Shown: positions 22,961 to 34,683 of the stretch, in pieces
How positions within the stretch are numbered: the first letter of the stretch is position 1
Layout: each line of letters opens with the position of its first letter
Source of the DNA: Trametopsis cervina
Lineage: Eukaryota > Basidiomycota > Agaricomycetes > Polyporales > Irpicaceae
Assembly: GCA_022385755.1 (NCBI GenBank)
Contig: MU278357.1
Span: forward strand, 62,001 to 126,000
Length of the DNA: 64,000 nucleotides
Direction: 5' to 3'
The notes under the pieces: generated by a model
The model's database searches: none
What the model saw: only the letters and a program-made list of their open reading frames with translations
Told to the model about the DNA's origin: nothing
Translations under genes and position numbers: made by a program

Positions 22961-24025
22961 ATGTCTCCAGAGATTACAAACATGATTCCTCAACTGCTTG
23001 CTTTGGTCTTCGCTGTGATCACGACAGCTGTGGTGTATCTGAAGTTTGGTAGCAGTAAGTCGGGTCGCATTCTGCATCAATATTCGTTTTTTTGAACTTT
23101 GACGTGTCAGAGAGAAAGCCGGTGCTGGACTCTGGAAAATGGCAGGAGTTCCCTCTCAGGGAGAAGATTATCATTTCTCCCAACACTGCCATGTGAGTAT
23201 ATGAGCTGTCGTTTGCATGAAATTTCACGCTGACGCTTGCGCAGCTACCGTTTCGCTCTTCCCCACAAGGACGACATCCTGGGTCTCCCTATTGGCCAAC
23301 ACGTGTCTGTGCAGGCTGAAATCAATGGGAAGGATATCCAGCGTAGCTACACGCCGACGAGCAGCGACGATGACCGCGGCCACTTCGACCTGCTCATCAA
23401 GTCATACGAGCAGGGCAACATCTCGCGCCACGTCTCTTTGCTCAAGATTGGTGACAAGGTCCGCGTCAAGGGTCCCAAAGGTCAATTCACGTACCACCCC
23501 AGTCTTTCGCGTCACCTCGGTATGATTGCTGGCGGAACCGGCATCACACCCATGCTGCAAATTATCCGTGCTGCCCTGAAGAACCCTGAGGACAAGACGA
23601 AGCTCAGTCTCATCTACGCCAACGTCAACTTCGACGATATCCTGCTCAAGAAAGAGCTCGACGTCCTGGCTCAGAATCACTCCCACCGCTTCACGGTGTA
23701 CTATGTTCTTAACAACCCCCCTGCCGCGTGGACTGGCGGTGTTGGGTTTGTGTCGAAGGACCAGATTGAGTCGCACATGCCTCCTCCGAGCGCAGACATC
23801 AAGGTCCTTATGTGCGGTCCTCCCCCTATGATGAACGCCATGAAGTGAGGAATGCCGCTTTCTCCGTGTTACATGTTGTGCTTACGTGTACTGCAGAAAA
23901 TACCTCGCGGACTTGAACTACGAGGCTCCCCGTACCGTCAGTAAGCTCGCCGACCAGGTTAGTAGAACTATCATCCACTGTGCACATGATGTGCTGACGG
24001 CTTGGCATAGATTTTCCTGTTCTAA
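22961..24025 (+). CDS. CBR1: NADH-cytochrome b5 reductase 1
   Basis: A membrane flavoprotein that passes electrons from NADH to cytochrome b5 for sterol and fatty acid metabolism, at the ER or mitochondrial outer membrane. Exons 22961-23054, 23111-23192, 23245-23844, 23897-23957 and 24011-24025 give 283 aa, the usual family length. An N-terminal membrane segment ([16 protein letters not shown]) is followed by the FAD domain with RSYTPTS and the NADH domain with GGTGITPM and CGPPPM. The last exon is 15 nt and encodes IFLF, matching the usual hydrophobic end. An in-frame ATG at 22769 would add 64 residues with a second hydrophobic stretch; I prefer 22961 because it fits the family and follows a pyrimidine-rich tract. 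Confidence 0.93.
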
Positions 24026-24911
24026 GACATCAGCATTCGGCTATGGGTTCGGGGAAAGTGCTAGATCTATGTGTAGAAAGGGTAATAAGATGCTTCACGG
24101 TTGTAGTGAATGGCACATAGATATAGAAGAGAACAGAATCACTATTGATGCCTTGGGTTTTACGTCCCTCCGTGTATCGAAACTAGCAACGTTGAAAAGT
24201 AGATTGGACGCAGGATATCATTGGACTCAAAACAAAGTGGATTGGTACACACGAAGTATGCGGAATGTAAGGCCTATGTCACATGCTAAAGCCACGATGG
24301 GTGTTTGATCTGGGCACGGTCAGAGAACATTGCCGACGGACATCTTTTTAACGCGTCTGAGAGCGACTTACCTGCGACATCAACAAAACTTGACAGAACT
24401 CTCCGATCACGGTACCTACTGAGAATATGACAGAAGCAGCACTGTAATATCCGTGTAGAATATGTATAAACCTGGACGTGCCGCAGGTATCCTACTTCCC
24501 AAACATAACGAGCATCGACGCTGCGAGTGTAAAGTACACCGAACGCCACAAAGCCATCGGGATTGACGTAATTTACTGTAAAGGGGCCGCGGATTACAAC
24601 GGTCACGTGATTCACCAAACCAGCTTACACTTCCAGTTCCACATCTAGCGCAGAACATCTCTCGGGCATCTGCACAGCTGTATCCTTCTGTTCCTTTCCA
24701 CGAGACCTTAGTCATTCAGCGAAGCGTACAACAACGAGCCGTAAGTTCCAGTACCCGGACGTCTTAAGCCGCCGTGGTGTCATCGTGGTTCTATCAAGTA
24801 CTTAAGAACTTGATTCGCGGTCAGTTCTAGGTATTCCAGTCGATCCCTCATTCGTTCCACCACCAGCCCTCACCGTGCTACATTTTAAGAAATAATCAAG
24901 CGCACCTACCC
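24026..24911. other. Intergenic region without a recognisable gene
   Basis: About 890 nt of moderately AT-rich DNA. Minus-strand open frames at 24286-24715 overlap each other but match nothing I know and lack splice structure. The right end is presumably the promoter of the DUF4336 gene. Confidence 0.45.
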
Positions 24912-26256
24912 ATGTCGAACTCACCGACTGTAATTCGCGAGGTATGTACATGCAGGATGCTGTAAAACATTCAGGAGCTCACCTACGCGTTTAGGTCACG
25001 CAAGGCGTATGGACCTTTTCTCGGTATGACTACGTTCCCCCGACGGCCAAGCGACTCCCTAATTTGAATTTATTTCTGTCGCAAGGCCGTTCGCGCGGTT
25101 CGGCCTGGTACCGTTCGGCGGTCGCTCTACCGCTATCAAGCTGAAGTCAGGGGACGTCTGGGTGTTGGCCTCAACGCCCTTGGACGAGCCGACGAAGACC
25201 AAGCTGCAGGAGATTGGCCCCGTGAAGTACGCGTGTTTTCCTCATGTCTGGCGTGCATGTTCTGACTGCGGTGCCGGCGGCAGATACATCGTTGGAGGAG
25301 ACGCGTTACACTATCTGTTCCTGTGTACGTGCCTTTCCCTCCTGACGCGTAGAAGAGAGTCAACCGCTCATGTTTTTCCGTCCGGCGTTCAGCTGAGTTC
25401 AAAAAGGAGTATCCGGAAGCAAAGCTCTTCGCGCCCGAGGGTGCAGTCACTACGCATGCCAAGAAGAACCCTGACCTGAAGTTCGACGGTGGTACGTCCC
25501 CGTGTCAAGTATCGCCCGAAGGATTATTATCGTTGCTCATGTCTCATTGACCTAAAGCTTGGGGGAAAGACGCCGAAGACACCAAATACGGGTTTGAGGA
25601 TGATGTACGTAATGCTATTTGTCCTTCTCTGAATCGGTATTGACCATTGGCATATCTCTCGATAGATCCAACATTGGTGAGTCTTTTTTCCGGACCGCAA
25701 TGGTGCAGGGCGCACTGACACGCGGAGAAGCTATTTCCCTGGCCACCAGAACAAGGAGGTTGCCTTTTTCCACGCAGAGTCGAAGACTCTCGTCGAGGCT
25801 GACCTGCTGTTCAACCTTCCCGCTACCGAGCAGGTATGCACCCTCCATATCCCTCTCAAATATGCAAGGCCATTGACGCGCATCTTCAGTACTCGAAATC
25901 CTCAGCCTCAGCCTCTTTCCCCTTCCTCAGCAGTCGCATGAACCCTTCCAGTAGCCTTCACAAGAAGATGGTGTGGTCTCTGGGGACCGACAAAGCGTAA
26001 GTACCGTCCTGTTCTCACTTTTCCCTCACTCGGACCGACTCAAATCGCACGCTTCACAGGGCAATGAAACGCAGCCTCAACACAGTGCGCGGCTGGGACT
26101 TTGACCGCATCATTCCTTGTCACGGCGTGCGTATTCTTTTCATGCTCGGAGCATCGGATGTTCATCCCGCTGAACGTTCTTTCCCCTTTCTAGGATGTGA
26201 TCGAGAAGGACGGAAAATCAGCGTTCGAGCGGGTCTACCAGCAATACTTCGAATGA
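24912..26256 (+). CDS. DUF4336 family protein (metallo-beta-lactamase-like fold)
   Basis: Function not established; the family has a metallo-beta-lactamase-like fold. Eleven short exons give 245 aa: 24912-24941, 24995-25023, 25086-25226, 25284-25324, 25393-25491, 25558-25604, 25666-25676, 25731-25833, 25890-25996, 26060-26126 and 26194-26256. Characteristic pieces are VTQGVWTFSRPFARFGLVP near the N-terminus, VKYIVGGDALHYLFL (residues about 62-77), the LVEADLLFNLPATEQYSKS segment and the C-terminal FDRIIPCHGDVIEKDGK, whose HGD resembles a metal-ligand motif. Exon 7 is only 11 nt (IQH plus two bases), yet it restores the frame and gives the expected join to YFPGHQNKEV. Eleven exons in 1.35 kb is dense even for this fungus. 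Confidence 0.88.
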
Positions 26257-26987
26257 TGCAACTCTCGGTGATCGTCTGCATGGGTCTGGATTTTCCTATC
26301 TTTCCCTTTTCCCTTTCCTTTTCCGATATGTAATACACCTGGATGTATCCTCTTGAGTAGCCCGAATTATACGCTTTACATGACTTTTTAAGAAACCTGC
26401 AGCTAGGAAATCTAAACCGACTCAGTTTAAGACATCATGGACCACTTCTCGCACACGAAGTCTTGAGTTGGAAATTTCTTTGTATTGACACCGCTGGAAT
26501 AAATAACACAAGCACCCGGTATCTACTTTGACTATCTAGGCTACAATGATTGAGGAACTTTAGTAAGAGATGAACAATTACACTGATCTGGTAACTAATT
26601 AACAGCGCGGGAGCATAAAAAAGCCAACAGCACAAGAGAAAGGAAAGCAACAATGAGAGCAGGACCCGCTGGATGAAGTCAAGCCGTGTCACAAACCGCG
26701 CCCAGCAAAGCCCGAACATCTGGGGCTGAGAAAGAAAAAAAAGGAAAAGGGGGCGTGAAAGTTCGTGAGACGTGAGACGCATCAGCACGTAGATGACGGT
26801 AGTATAAACACAAGAAACGCAGCAGCGTCCACGGAGATATAAGATAGCCACGACCCAGAAACTGGTCCGGAAGAGCGCATATATATCAAACACCAAAAAC
26901 CACGAGAAAATGTGCACGTCGGGCCCGTGCTAGACGACGCGCGTGCGCGCCACGCCGGAGATGGGGGCGGTTTGACATTGTCGCTGG
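26257..26987. other. Convergent intergenic region
   Basis: 3' flanks of the DUF4336 gene and the C2H2 factor gene. AT-rich on the left, with an A-rich run at about 26730-26760 that reads as a U-rich 3' UTR for the minus-strand gene. Nothing else supported. Confidence 0.5.
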
Positions 26988-29653
26988 TTACATAACGATG
27001 CCACCAGACACGCCCCAGTTGCCATCCGGATCAGGTTTGAGTCCGCCTGGAGGACCAGACACCCCGGGATCGGAGTCGTCTTCCTCGCCGGTTGGTCGAA
27101 TCTCCTTCTGGATCTTCCGACACTCAGCGCCGCCCTCAGATCGCACTAGAAGGACTATAGTGAGCAGCGGGCGGGGAAAGCAACGGTGCAATCAAAAACT
27201 TACAATGACGGTTGAGGGCGTCCATCCTCGCGAAGTTCTTCTTGCACCCCTCGCACGGGTACGGGCGGATGTTCAGATGCAGCTGCTCGTGTCGCTTGCA
27301 GTCATGCTGGCGCGCGAAGCCTTTTCCACATCCCGGCCACTTGCATTGGTATGGCTTCTCCTCTGCGTGTGAGCGCAGATGACCCTTCAGGTTGAAGTGT
27401 CGCGTGAACGTGCTACCGCAGCCGGGGATGGGACACTTGAAGTTCGCGGGCTGCTTGCGTCGCTTCTGGCTAGCGTCTGCCGTGCTCGGCGTCGTAACAT
27501 TTTGCTTCGCGACCGTGACGACTTCGCCAGTACCCCCAAGAACGACGTCTACGCCGGTATCCATCATACCACCCATCATGTTCGGGTCGATACCCATGGA
27601 ATGACCCATGGGACCCATGCCCATATCAGATCCAGGGAGAGGACCGTATCCAGGACGTGGGCTTGCGTTCGGGCTTGGGTAGGGACTGGCCCGCGCGCTG
27701 CTGGGACCACTCGACCAACCCAATGGCCGTTCACGAGAGCCCGACGAAGAACGCCTGTGATGCCCACGCACAGCGATGGACGGGACAGCTTGGGTAGGGT
27801 GCAGGAACTGACTGGAAATGTTGCGTATGAATTCTTGCGATGCTTGGCCCGGTGGAGGATACATCCCTGCAGATGCCGCGGTGGTGGCAGCGAGGGAGGT
27901 TGAGAAACGATAGTCCTCTGAGCGGACCTGTCGATGTCCGAATCCGGGCGTGCGCATGCCGTCAGACTTGGCTCGACGCAGGCCTGTAGCGCCAATGTCA
28001 GGAGACAGGTAGTCGTTGTGGCTGGACATTTGTGGACGAGGGGACATGGATGTGTTTGGAGGACCGAATGAATAGTGGTGAGGGAGGCGGTTAGGTTGGT
28101 TGTTGAACGTCGTTTGATGAGGACCAGCAGAAGAGGGAAGTCGGGGCATGGGAGAAGGCGATGGCGATGACGACCCAGGCGGGGGGAGAACGTCGTGCAT
28201 ATTAACCGTTGAGACGGTGTTCGATGCGTTGGTATCCCAAACGGGAGGACGGAGTGACGTGTCCGAGAGACTTCTGCTTCGAGCCATCGGTATTTGCGGC
28301 ACCAAGTAGGTTTGTTGCTGGCTTGATGACTCGGAAGCGTGCGAGGCCTCGGAAGGCAATGAATGATTGGTAAAACCCATTCTCGGAGAGGATGGAGTTG
28401 ATCCGGGGTAGTAACCTTGAGATTGATTCGGAGAAGCAGATGGTCGCGAGACAAGATGTTGTTGCGGATCCCAGGAAGGTGCTACCGGCTCCTGAGCAGG
28501 ACCTGCGATGAGGAGGAGTGTTCGATGTGAGTATGAAACAGCAAACAGCGATATTTAAAGAGGCCCAGGCGAGGACGCCATGCTGTGCACTATCAACGGA
28601 GTGCAGCACCAGCACAGGATGCGATGAAGCACCGACGACTACAAGAACCTGGTGGACAGGTCTGTATCGCCTCGCCGAGCGCTAGCGCTCGCAAGAATTT
28701 AGGCCCGAAGACCCGGGTTAGGGTTTACGGATCCGCCCGGATGTGTTCGCCACCAGGGGCGGGGGGCGGTGATCCCGGCGGCAAAACATTGCGATAGCGA
28801 AAAGAGACGCAAAGCGGGGAGAGAACTCACCCTGCTGGAGGAACGACACGGTCCGCGCGGGACCTGTACCACCGCTTATCGGCGTCGCTGGAACAATATG
28901 CAGCTGAGGTCCAGCCGGTAGACCGTCGCCATCTGGCGCGTTAATCGTCGGGGGCTCGTCGTGTACCGTCGACGGACTGCCAATGTCTGGAATGACGAGC
29001 TGGGGCGGGGACTGAGGCCCCGTCATGGGAGGTGATGATCTATCACCCTGGCCGAGCCGACTGAGCGTCCAACTTGGTGACTCGAAGTGCATGCTCTCGA
29101 AATTGGCGGCGAAATCAGCGAGTGGCGGGGAGTTCGGGTGTATATACGATGAACCTGACGATCCATGACTGAGGTGATCGTCGTCTAATCCGTTGCTCGA
29201 AGCTGGCGAGGCGTGATCATATGAGGTCGGTGAGGGCTGATCATATGCTGGCGGGGTGATCGAGACGTGCGGGTTGTGCCCGTCCATGGCAGCCATATAT
29301 GAGTCGTCAAAGGTGAGGAGGGACGAAGAGCCTGGCAAGTCGTATTCTGCGGGGTCGTATTCTTCCGAGATCGTTATGCCAGATGGGTTGTCCTCGTTAA
29401 AGAGGTTCAACGCGTCCGGCGCGTCAGAGTTTCCGAACGTGGGGAGGTCAGAGTACTGCGAGTACGGCGAGCCGTTGTACGAAGGCGTGTGAGGAAAGTG
29501 CGAGACGTCCTGACCGTATCCTGGGTCGAACGGGTAGGGATCGAAGGCCGAGTCAACTGAGGGCAGGTCGTAGTGCGACGACGCCGACGAGGAGGGATGA
29601 AAGTCCGTGCTGTCCTGTAGGAAAGGAGACGTGACAATGTTGTGGTGATCCAT
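26988..29653 (-). CDS. C2H2 zinc-finger transcription factor with three fingers
   Basis: Probable nuclear DNA-binding regulator of 759 aa. Three exons: 29653-28831, 28502-27204 and 27145-26988. The first 600 residues are acidic and Ser/Pro/Tyr-rich, fitting an activation region. Three tandem fingers lie at about 628-715: CPIPGCGSTFTRHFNLKGHL, then a CKWPGCGKGFARQHDCKRH finger, then CEGCKKNFARMDALNRH, joined by TGEKP-like linkers (HAEEKPYQ, HLNIRPYP). The third finger continues across the last intron into LRSEGGAECRKIQ. The finger set resembles fungal Crz1/Prz1 and Azf1-type factors, but the N-terminus does not allow a firm choice. The C-terminus is Gly/Pro/Asp-rich. Its target genes cannot be seen here. 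Confidence 0.9.
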
Positions 29654-32600
29654 AGCGAGGGACACGGATTTATGTCGCCTTGGAGGGACGCTGTCAGATG
29701 CTGATATGTATGGGAATAAGTGAAGCGGCGGGCCAGACGAATAGAATAGGTCGCAGACGGGTATCCGAGATGGCCAGGGAGATGAGAGGATTATGGGTTC
29801 AGAGGCTGTGGTGGAAGGAAGAGAGTCGTGAAAGCCCGTTGAGAGCCCGAAATAAGAGATCAGTTAAAGACAAACAGGAGCTTATGAAAGCCTTCCCGGC
29901 CAATTACATTTCAAACTCCGTTGACTCCGATTAACTTTATCTCATTGGCCAGCATTGCTCCTTCCTCCCCGCAGCGTATCTCACTATCCAATGCTTCTGT
30001 GACCTCGTATCCCATGAGCTTCCCATGAGTTTCTCAACTGGACGACATAGCCTCTGAGGCGATGATGCCTTCAGGTCGACGCTCTCGACAGCGGCGCGCC
30101 TCTCAGAGCGCCCGGCTCTCAGCCGTTCTCTGGCGAATACCTCCCGGTACCTACGGTCATCTATGGATATACATATATATGTATTTCCGGAGTGCACGAA
30201 GATTCACAGGTTTAAGATGCATTTCCTTTGCAAGCTAGCGAGCTCATCGTGGACAGGTGCAATTTGACTGCTCCATCAGCCAGCTGGACTGATACGTTCA
30301 TCAAGGTATCATGCAGAACTTCCAAATGCTGGTCAAACTTTGCAAGTTCGTGTGTCCCTCGTGGCGTTCTCATACTTGCTACATTGATGCTGTGCGCGAA
30401 GAACGTACTGCAAGCTGATGAAATCATTTCCAGCAGCAGTGCCAACTAGCTGGTATGTTCATCTCCAGTTCTTGGACAACCCGCTCACTCTTACCAGTTT
30501 CGTCTTCACGATGTCCTAGATTGTACGTGCACGCCATCATTCCGCTGCACAATTAAGTGCATGGAAAACTCCTCGCCCAGGTGGTGATTTACAGGGCAGC
30601 ACAGCATCCACTCGGAGCACAGCATTGACGATTTTTCACCTCTCTGTGCCAGCAGAGGCTGTGCTTTGACGTAGTATGAGCGGTATACGAGTTTAACTTC
30701 CCCTCAGAACTCCCGCAAAGTCTGTGCACAGACAGTAGGTATAGCCTCCATTCTGCGGCTTCTCGAAAGTGGCTATCCCTTGTGTATTGCCTGTGTCCTG
30801 ATTGCCTTGAAAAGCTCCGCTCCATCTCCCTGTCGCCCAACAATTCTGGCCAACAACAACACTCTGCATCAAACATCCGTGCCAGCGGGAAGGTTTACGT
30901 ACGAAGCTGCTCTTGGGGCAAGCCCGTGTCCCTGAAACGGCGACTGTCTCAATGGCTTGTTGGTGGCGAATGTGAGAAGATGTCAGCAGATCTTCGTGCT
31001 GAAGCATTCGTGAACCGTAGTCGTCAGTGTGGTCCGCGGCTCGCCTCGTTGTCTCCTCCGAAACACCCATGGATCTGGTCACAGCAAACAGACCCCGAGC
31101 CATCGCCGCCCGTTGATCAACTTGGATGCCAGTTGTCGCATCGTCCATCATCCCATCACGCATCTCGATGCATTGAACTCTCCCCTGATGTGACTAAAGC
31201 TTTTTTGATCCTCACTGCACCCACGTTTCCGCCGTGCCTGTAGAGCGCCACGAAGACCTCCCCTTCCTCAAGTGATCCCGCGGCGATGCGAGCACAGACA
31301 GGCCTGGCAGGGAAGAGAAGTACGTGAGTTCAACGTTCTCAATCTGGCATGCTATCTGTTCTACAGTTATGCAGTCCCACAGATCGTCTCCTAGTCGCAT
31401 CGCGGGAGCGGGAGCACAGAGCATGAAGCCTTTTCTGTAACCCTCACAAGGAACTCCATCCCGCTAGCAGTAACGTCTGCACGACGGGGATGTTGGTCAT
31501 ATCACGTCGTCAAGGGTCTACAGTACGTCTCACGTCGCCAGTCCTGGTAAATTGCAAAAGCCATCCTCGGTGCATTGTGCCCTAACCGGCAACCGTCCAT
31601 CTCGCCGCACCAAAAACGTGTTCTGGCAGGGACCGCCGAGTTACTGTGCGACATTTCATATGCGATTGATTGTGGCCAGACTTAGGCTCCAATCTCATCC
31701 GCGGGATGCTAGCCATCCATCTCTGATCCATTCTTTGCTCCGCCAGCAGTCGGCAGGCGGATCCAGGGTCTCTAGACCGTTTCTGGCGACGTCGGGGATA
31801 CTGCCCGCATGACAACCATGTTTCTACCCACAAAAGATCTACACTCCCAAATACCTACTACATTACAATCATGTTCCAGAAATGTCCCCCCAGGTGCGGC
31901 TGAATCTTCAAACGGAGATACCATGATCTCCCCTCATTTTGACTTGTCTAAGCTTTGACACAGTTTTGACACCGATTGCGGGGCTTCCGAGACCCACGTA
32001 CCTGATGCACAAAAAGCTCCAGGGCAGATGCAACTCCGGAATTTGTTACGGTTGCGCTCATGTTTAGTTCCCTATCGCCCTGATCTCCGTCTCCGTTTCG
32101 AGCGCTGACTCGTTTGGCAGGGGGTCACATGTGCGCCCTCCTTGAATGAAATCTCGTCCCGAGTTGGCCATGTTTATGACCTGAGAAGAGATGTCGTAGC
32201 CAGGAAGTCAAACATTAACCCAGAACTAGCGTAAGGTTCACCGCCCGTCATGGTTAACGTTCACTGCTGATTGATGCGCCCAGCGGTGTGCTTTGTCGCC
32301 GACTCCAGTCTCACCCCCACGGTCCTCGGGATGCAACATGAGGCGACACGCTGCGACGGAATTCATTACGACGCTAGCGCCATCGATAACATCGGTCAAG
32401 TCTGGGCCCCTCGGCAGCGTTATGTTGCGTACTAGAGACGTACGCGTGTGGACGCCATTTAAGTTCTTGATGCGCCAACGCCGTCATTCGTATGGTGAAG
32501 TAGACGCGGTCTTCTGTTGTGAGCCACTTACTGGAGGGGTATATCCAGTCTATGTTAGTAACTTGCTTGCAGATTCACGAAAGAATGACTCTAGCTTGCG

Positions 32601-33265
32601 AAACATCTGCTTACACACCAGGCTTGAGAACTGCTGACTCAGTCGGGCCAGCATAATCCTCCAACACTTGGTGAATCAAAAGCCTAAGCTCTCAACATTG
32701 TTTGTCATGTATTCGAGTCTATCTCTTTGCCACGGTCTTATATGAAACTCTTGATTGTGAGTAAAATCAGGATGAGACGAATGTGTACAACAATTGTATT
32801 ATGGCATGACAGAGACAAAAGATCAGAATGACAAAGTGCCTGCTCACTTCACATACTACAGCTGAAAGACGTGCGTGACCATTCAGTTGTGCGTCTGTTT
32901 AGTTCCGAAGCGGAAAACAAAATTTGTAGAGGGGAAAATTGGATAGATGGAAAACAAAAATGGTAGATGAGAAAGCTGGATAGATGGAAAGGAAGAGTGA
33001 ACGAAAGCGCCGTGGTACGAAAGGAATAAGACAGAAAAATGACCAACACTGCTTTCAGACAGAAGAAAATGGGAGCAAATTTGCGATTAAATGTAAGGGA
33101 ACATGAAAGTTGAAGCTATCCACACTGTTCGTGCAAACGGTTCAGTACGGCTTGAGTGGAAGGCCTTGGAGGCGCCCATGGTGGCGCATATGCCCAAAAG
33201 GGAAGAGTAACCTTGGGATCCTAACAAGCACAAACAACACACTTAACTCTCTGCCTGCCGCCACC
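29654..33265. other. 3.6-kb intergenic region without a recognisable gene
   Basis: Upstream DNA of both the C2H2 factor (-) and CWC2 (+). Open frames up to 157 codons exist on both strands (for example 30693-31163 minus) but they overlap, use varied codons and resemble nothing known. An AT palindrome, ATACATATATATGTAT, lies at about 30168-30184. A 37-nt tandem repeat lies at 32912-32990. The region may hold a long promoter, a non-coding transcript or gene remnants; none can be shown from sequence alone. Confidence 0.4.
32912..32995. repeat. 37-nt purine-rich minisatellite
   Basis: Units beginning GGAAAACAAAATTTGTAGAG (32912), GGAAAACAAAAATGGTAGAT (32949) and GGAAAGG (32986) repeat with a period of 37 nt; each of the first two ends in TGGATAGAT. 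It is purine-rich on the plus strand and lies about 270 nt upstream of the CWC2 start codon. Confidence 0.75.
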
Positions 33266-34535
33266 ATGGAACCCGCTGTGACTGAAACCCAGGTTGTACC
33301 TCAGAAAAAGCAGAAGAAGCTGAAGCCTGCCAGAAAGCAAGTTAAGCCCGGCGATGTAGAGAAGAAGGAGGCCCCCCAGTCAGGGAAAGAATACAGTGCG
33401 TCTGTGGTTCATTGCACATGTTTGTGACAACGCTGACCTTGTACGGTGCACAGACATTTGGTACAACAAGTGGGCTGGTGGTGATAGGGAGGACAGTTAC
33501 TCAAAGTACGTCTTGTTATTTATTGCATTGCACTTACGCCTGACGCGCTTTGTGCAGCAAAGTCAAGTCTCAGACGCGATGCAACATCAAGAAGGATGCA
33601 GGCTTGACTCGCGCGAACACCACAGGAGTGAAGTACTGCTGCTTGTTCTTCTCGCGCGGATGCTGTCCGTACGGATGGGAGTGCGAATACCTCCACACAC
33701 TCCCTGACCCTCTCACTACTCTCCCTGACACATCAAAGGACTGCTTCGCTCGCGACAAGTTCTCTGACTACAGAGACGACATGGGCGGTGTGGGTACATT
33801 CACGAGACAGAATAGAACGCTGTACGTTGGACGTATCAAAGAAACAGGCACAGGGCCGGAAACTGAAGAAGTGGTGAAGCGGCATTTCAGGGAGTGGGGT
33901 GAAATTGAGAAAAGTACGTATCCAATGTTCTCGCGTGCATGTATTGCTTACTGACTTTGCGCGTGCCTACCACAGTACGAGTACTGCAGTACCGTAGCGT
34001 TGCGTTCGTGACATATGTGCACGAGTGCCATGCCCAGTTCGCGAAAGAGGCCATGGCGTGCCAGTCTCTCGACAACGACGAGATTCTCAACGTCAGATGG
34101 GCGACGGAGGACCCGAATCCGGTGTCAAAAGTCGCAGAGAAGAGGCGTTTGGAGGATATGGGCCGTGAAGCCATACAGGCACGTATGGACCCGCGGATAG
34201 TGGACGCGATGGCGGCTGTGCGTGCGCTAGAGGATGGGGTAGAGCTGCAGGATGAGGAGCTTACAGTCGAGGAGCTAGAAGCTGAAGGCGACGACATACC
34301 CAATGCAAAGCGGAGACGACTAGGCATCGAAAACGGTGATGATACTATGACTACCCCTCCACCGGCGGAACCTCCGAAACCGACAGGTCTGCTGAGTGCA
34401 GATACCCTGGAAAGCCTCAAATACTTCACACACATCCGACAGCAACATGCACAGAACGGCGCTGTCAAGCCGCCACCGCCGCGGACGACAGGCTTAGATC
34501 TGGGAGGGTATGGGAGCGACGAGGATGAGGACTAG
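33266..34535 (+). CDS. CWC2: Pre-mRNA-splicing factor Cwc2
   Basis: Spliceosome protein of the Prp19-associated complex that contacts U6 snRNA and the intron in the catalytic core. Four exons (33266-33395, 33454-33505, 33558-33913, 33976-34535) give 365 aa. After a Lys-rich N-terminus come the Torus-domain elements NIWYNKWAGG and RCNIKKDAGLTRAN. The CCCH zinc finger is CLFFSRGCCPYGWECEYLH, and the RRM has RNP-like RTLYVGRI and SVAFVTYVH, ending LNVRWATEDPNP. The start sits in a strong context, CCACCATGG. The acidic C-terminal tail is variable in the family. It converges with TMA46, with only 148 nt between the stop codons. Confidence 0.95.
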
Positions 34536-34683
34536 TGCATCTGTTCTGCTATTTTGCTACAAGCTACTGATTGTACATGACAGTTGGTCACTTGAGAACA
34601 TCAAATGATCATTGAAACGGAGATAACGAGAGCATCCAAAGGAAGTAGAATGTTGGCGTATCCGCTGCGTTTGATAGAAGTTA

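Noticed and set aside
26998..27903. Plus-strand open frames over the zinc-finger exons
   Set aside because: They are antisense shadows of the C2H2 factor; the minus strand carries three complete fingers.
30693..31243. Long open frames on both strands in the 3.6-kb intergenic region
   Set aside because: They overlap on opposite strands with no family resemblance, no splice structure and no conserved start context.
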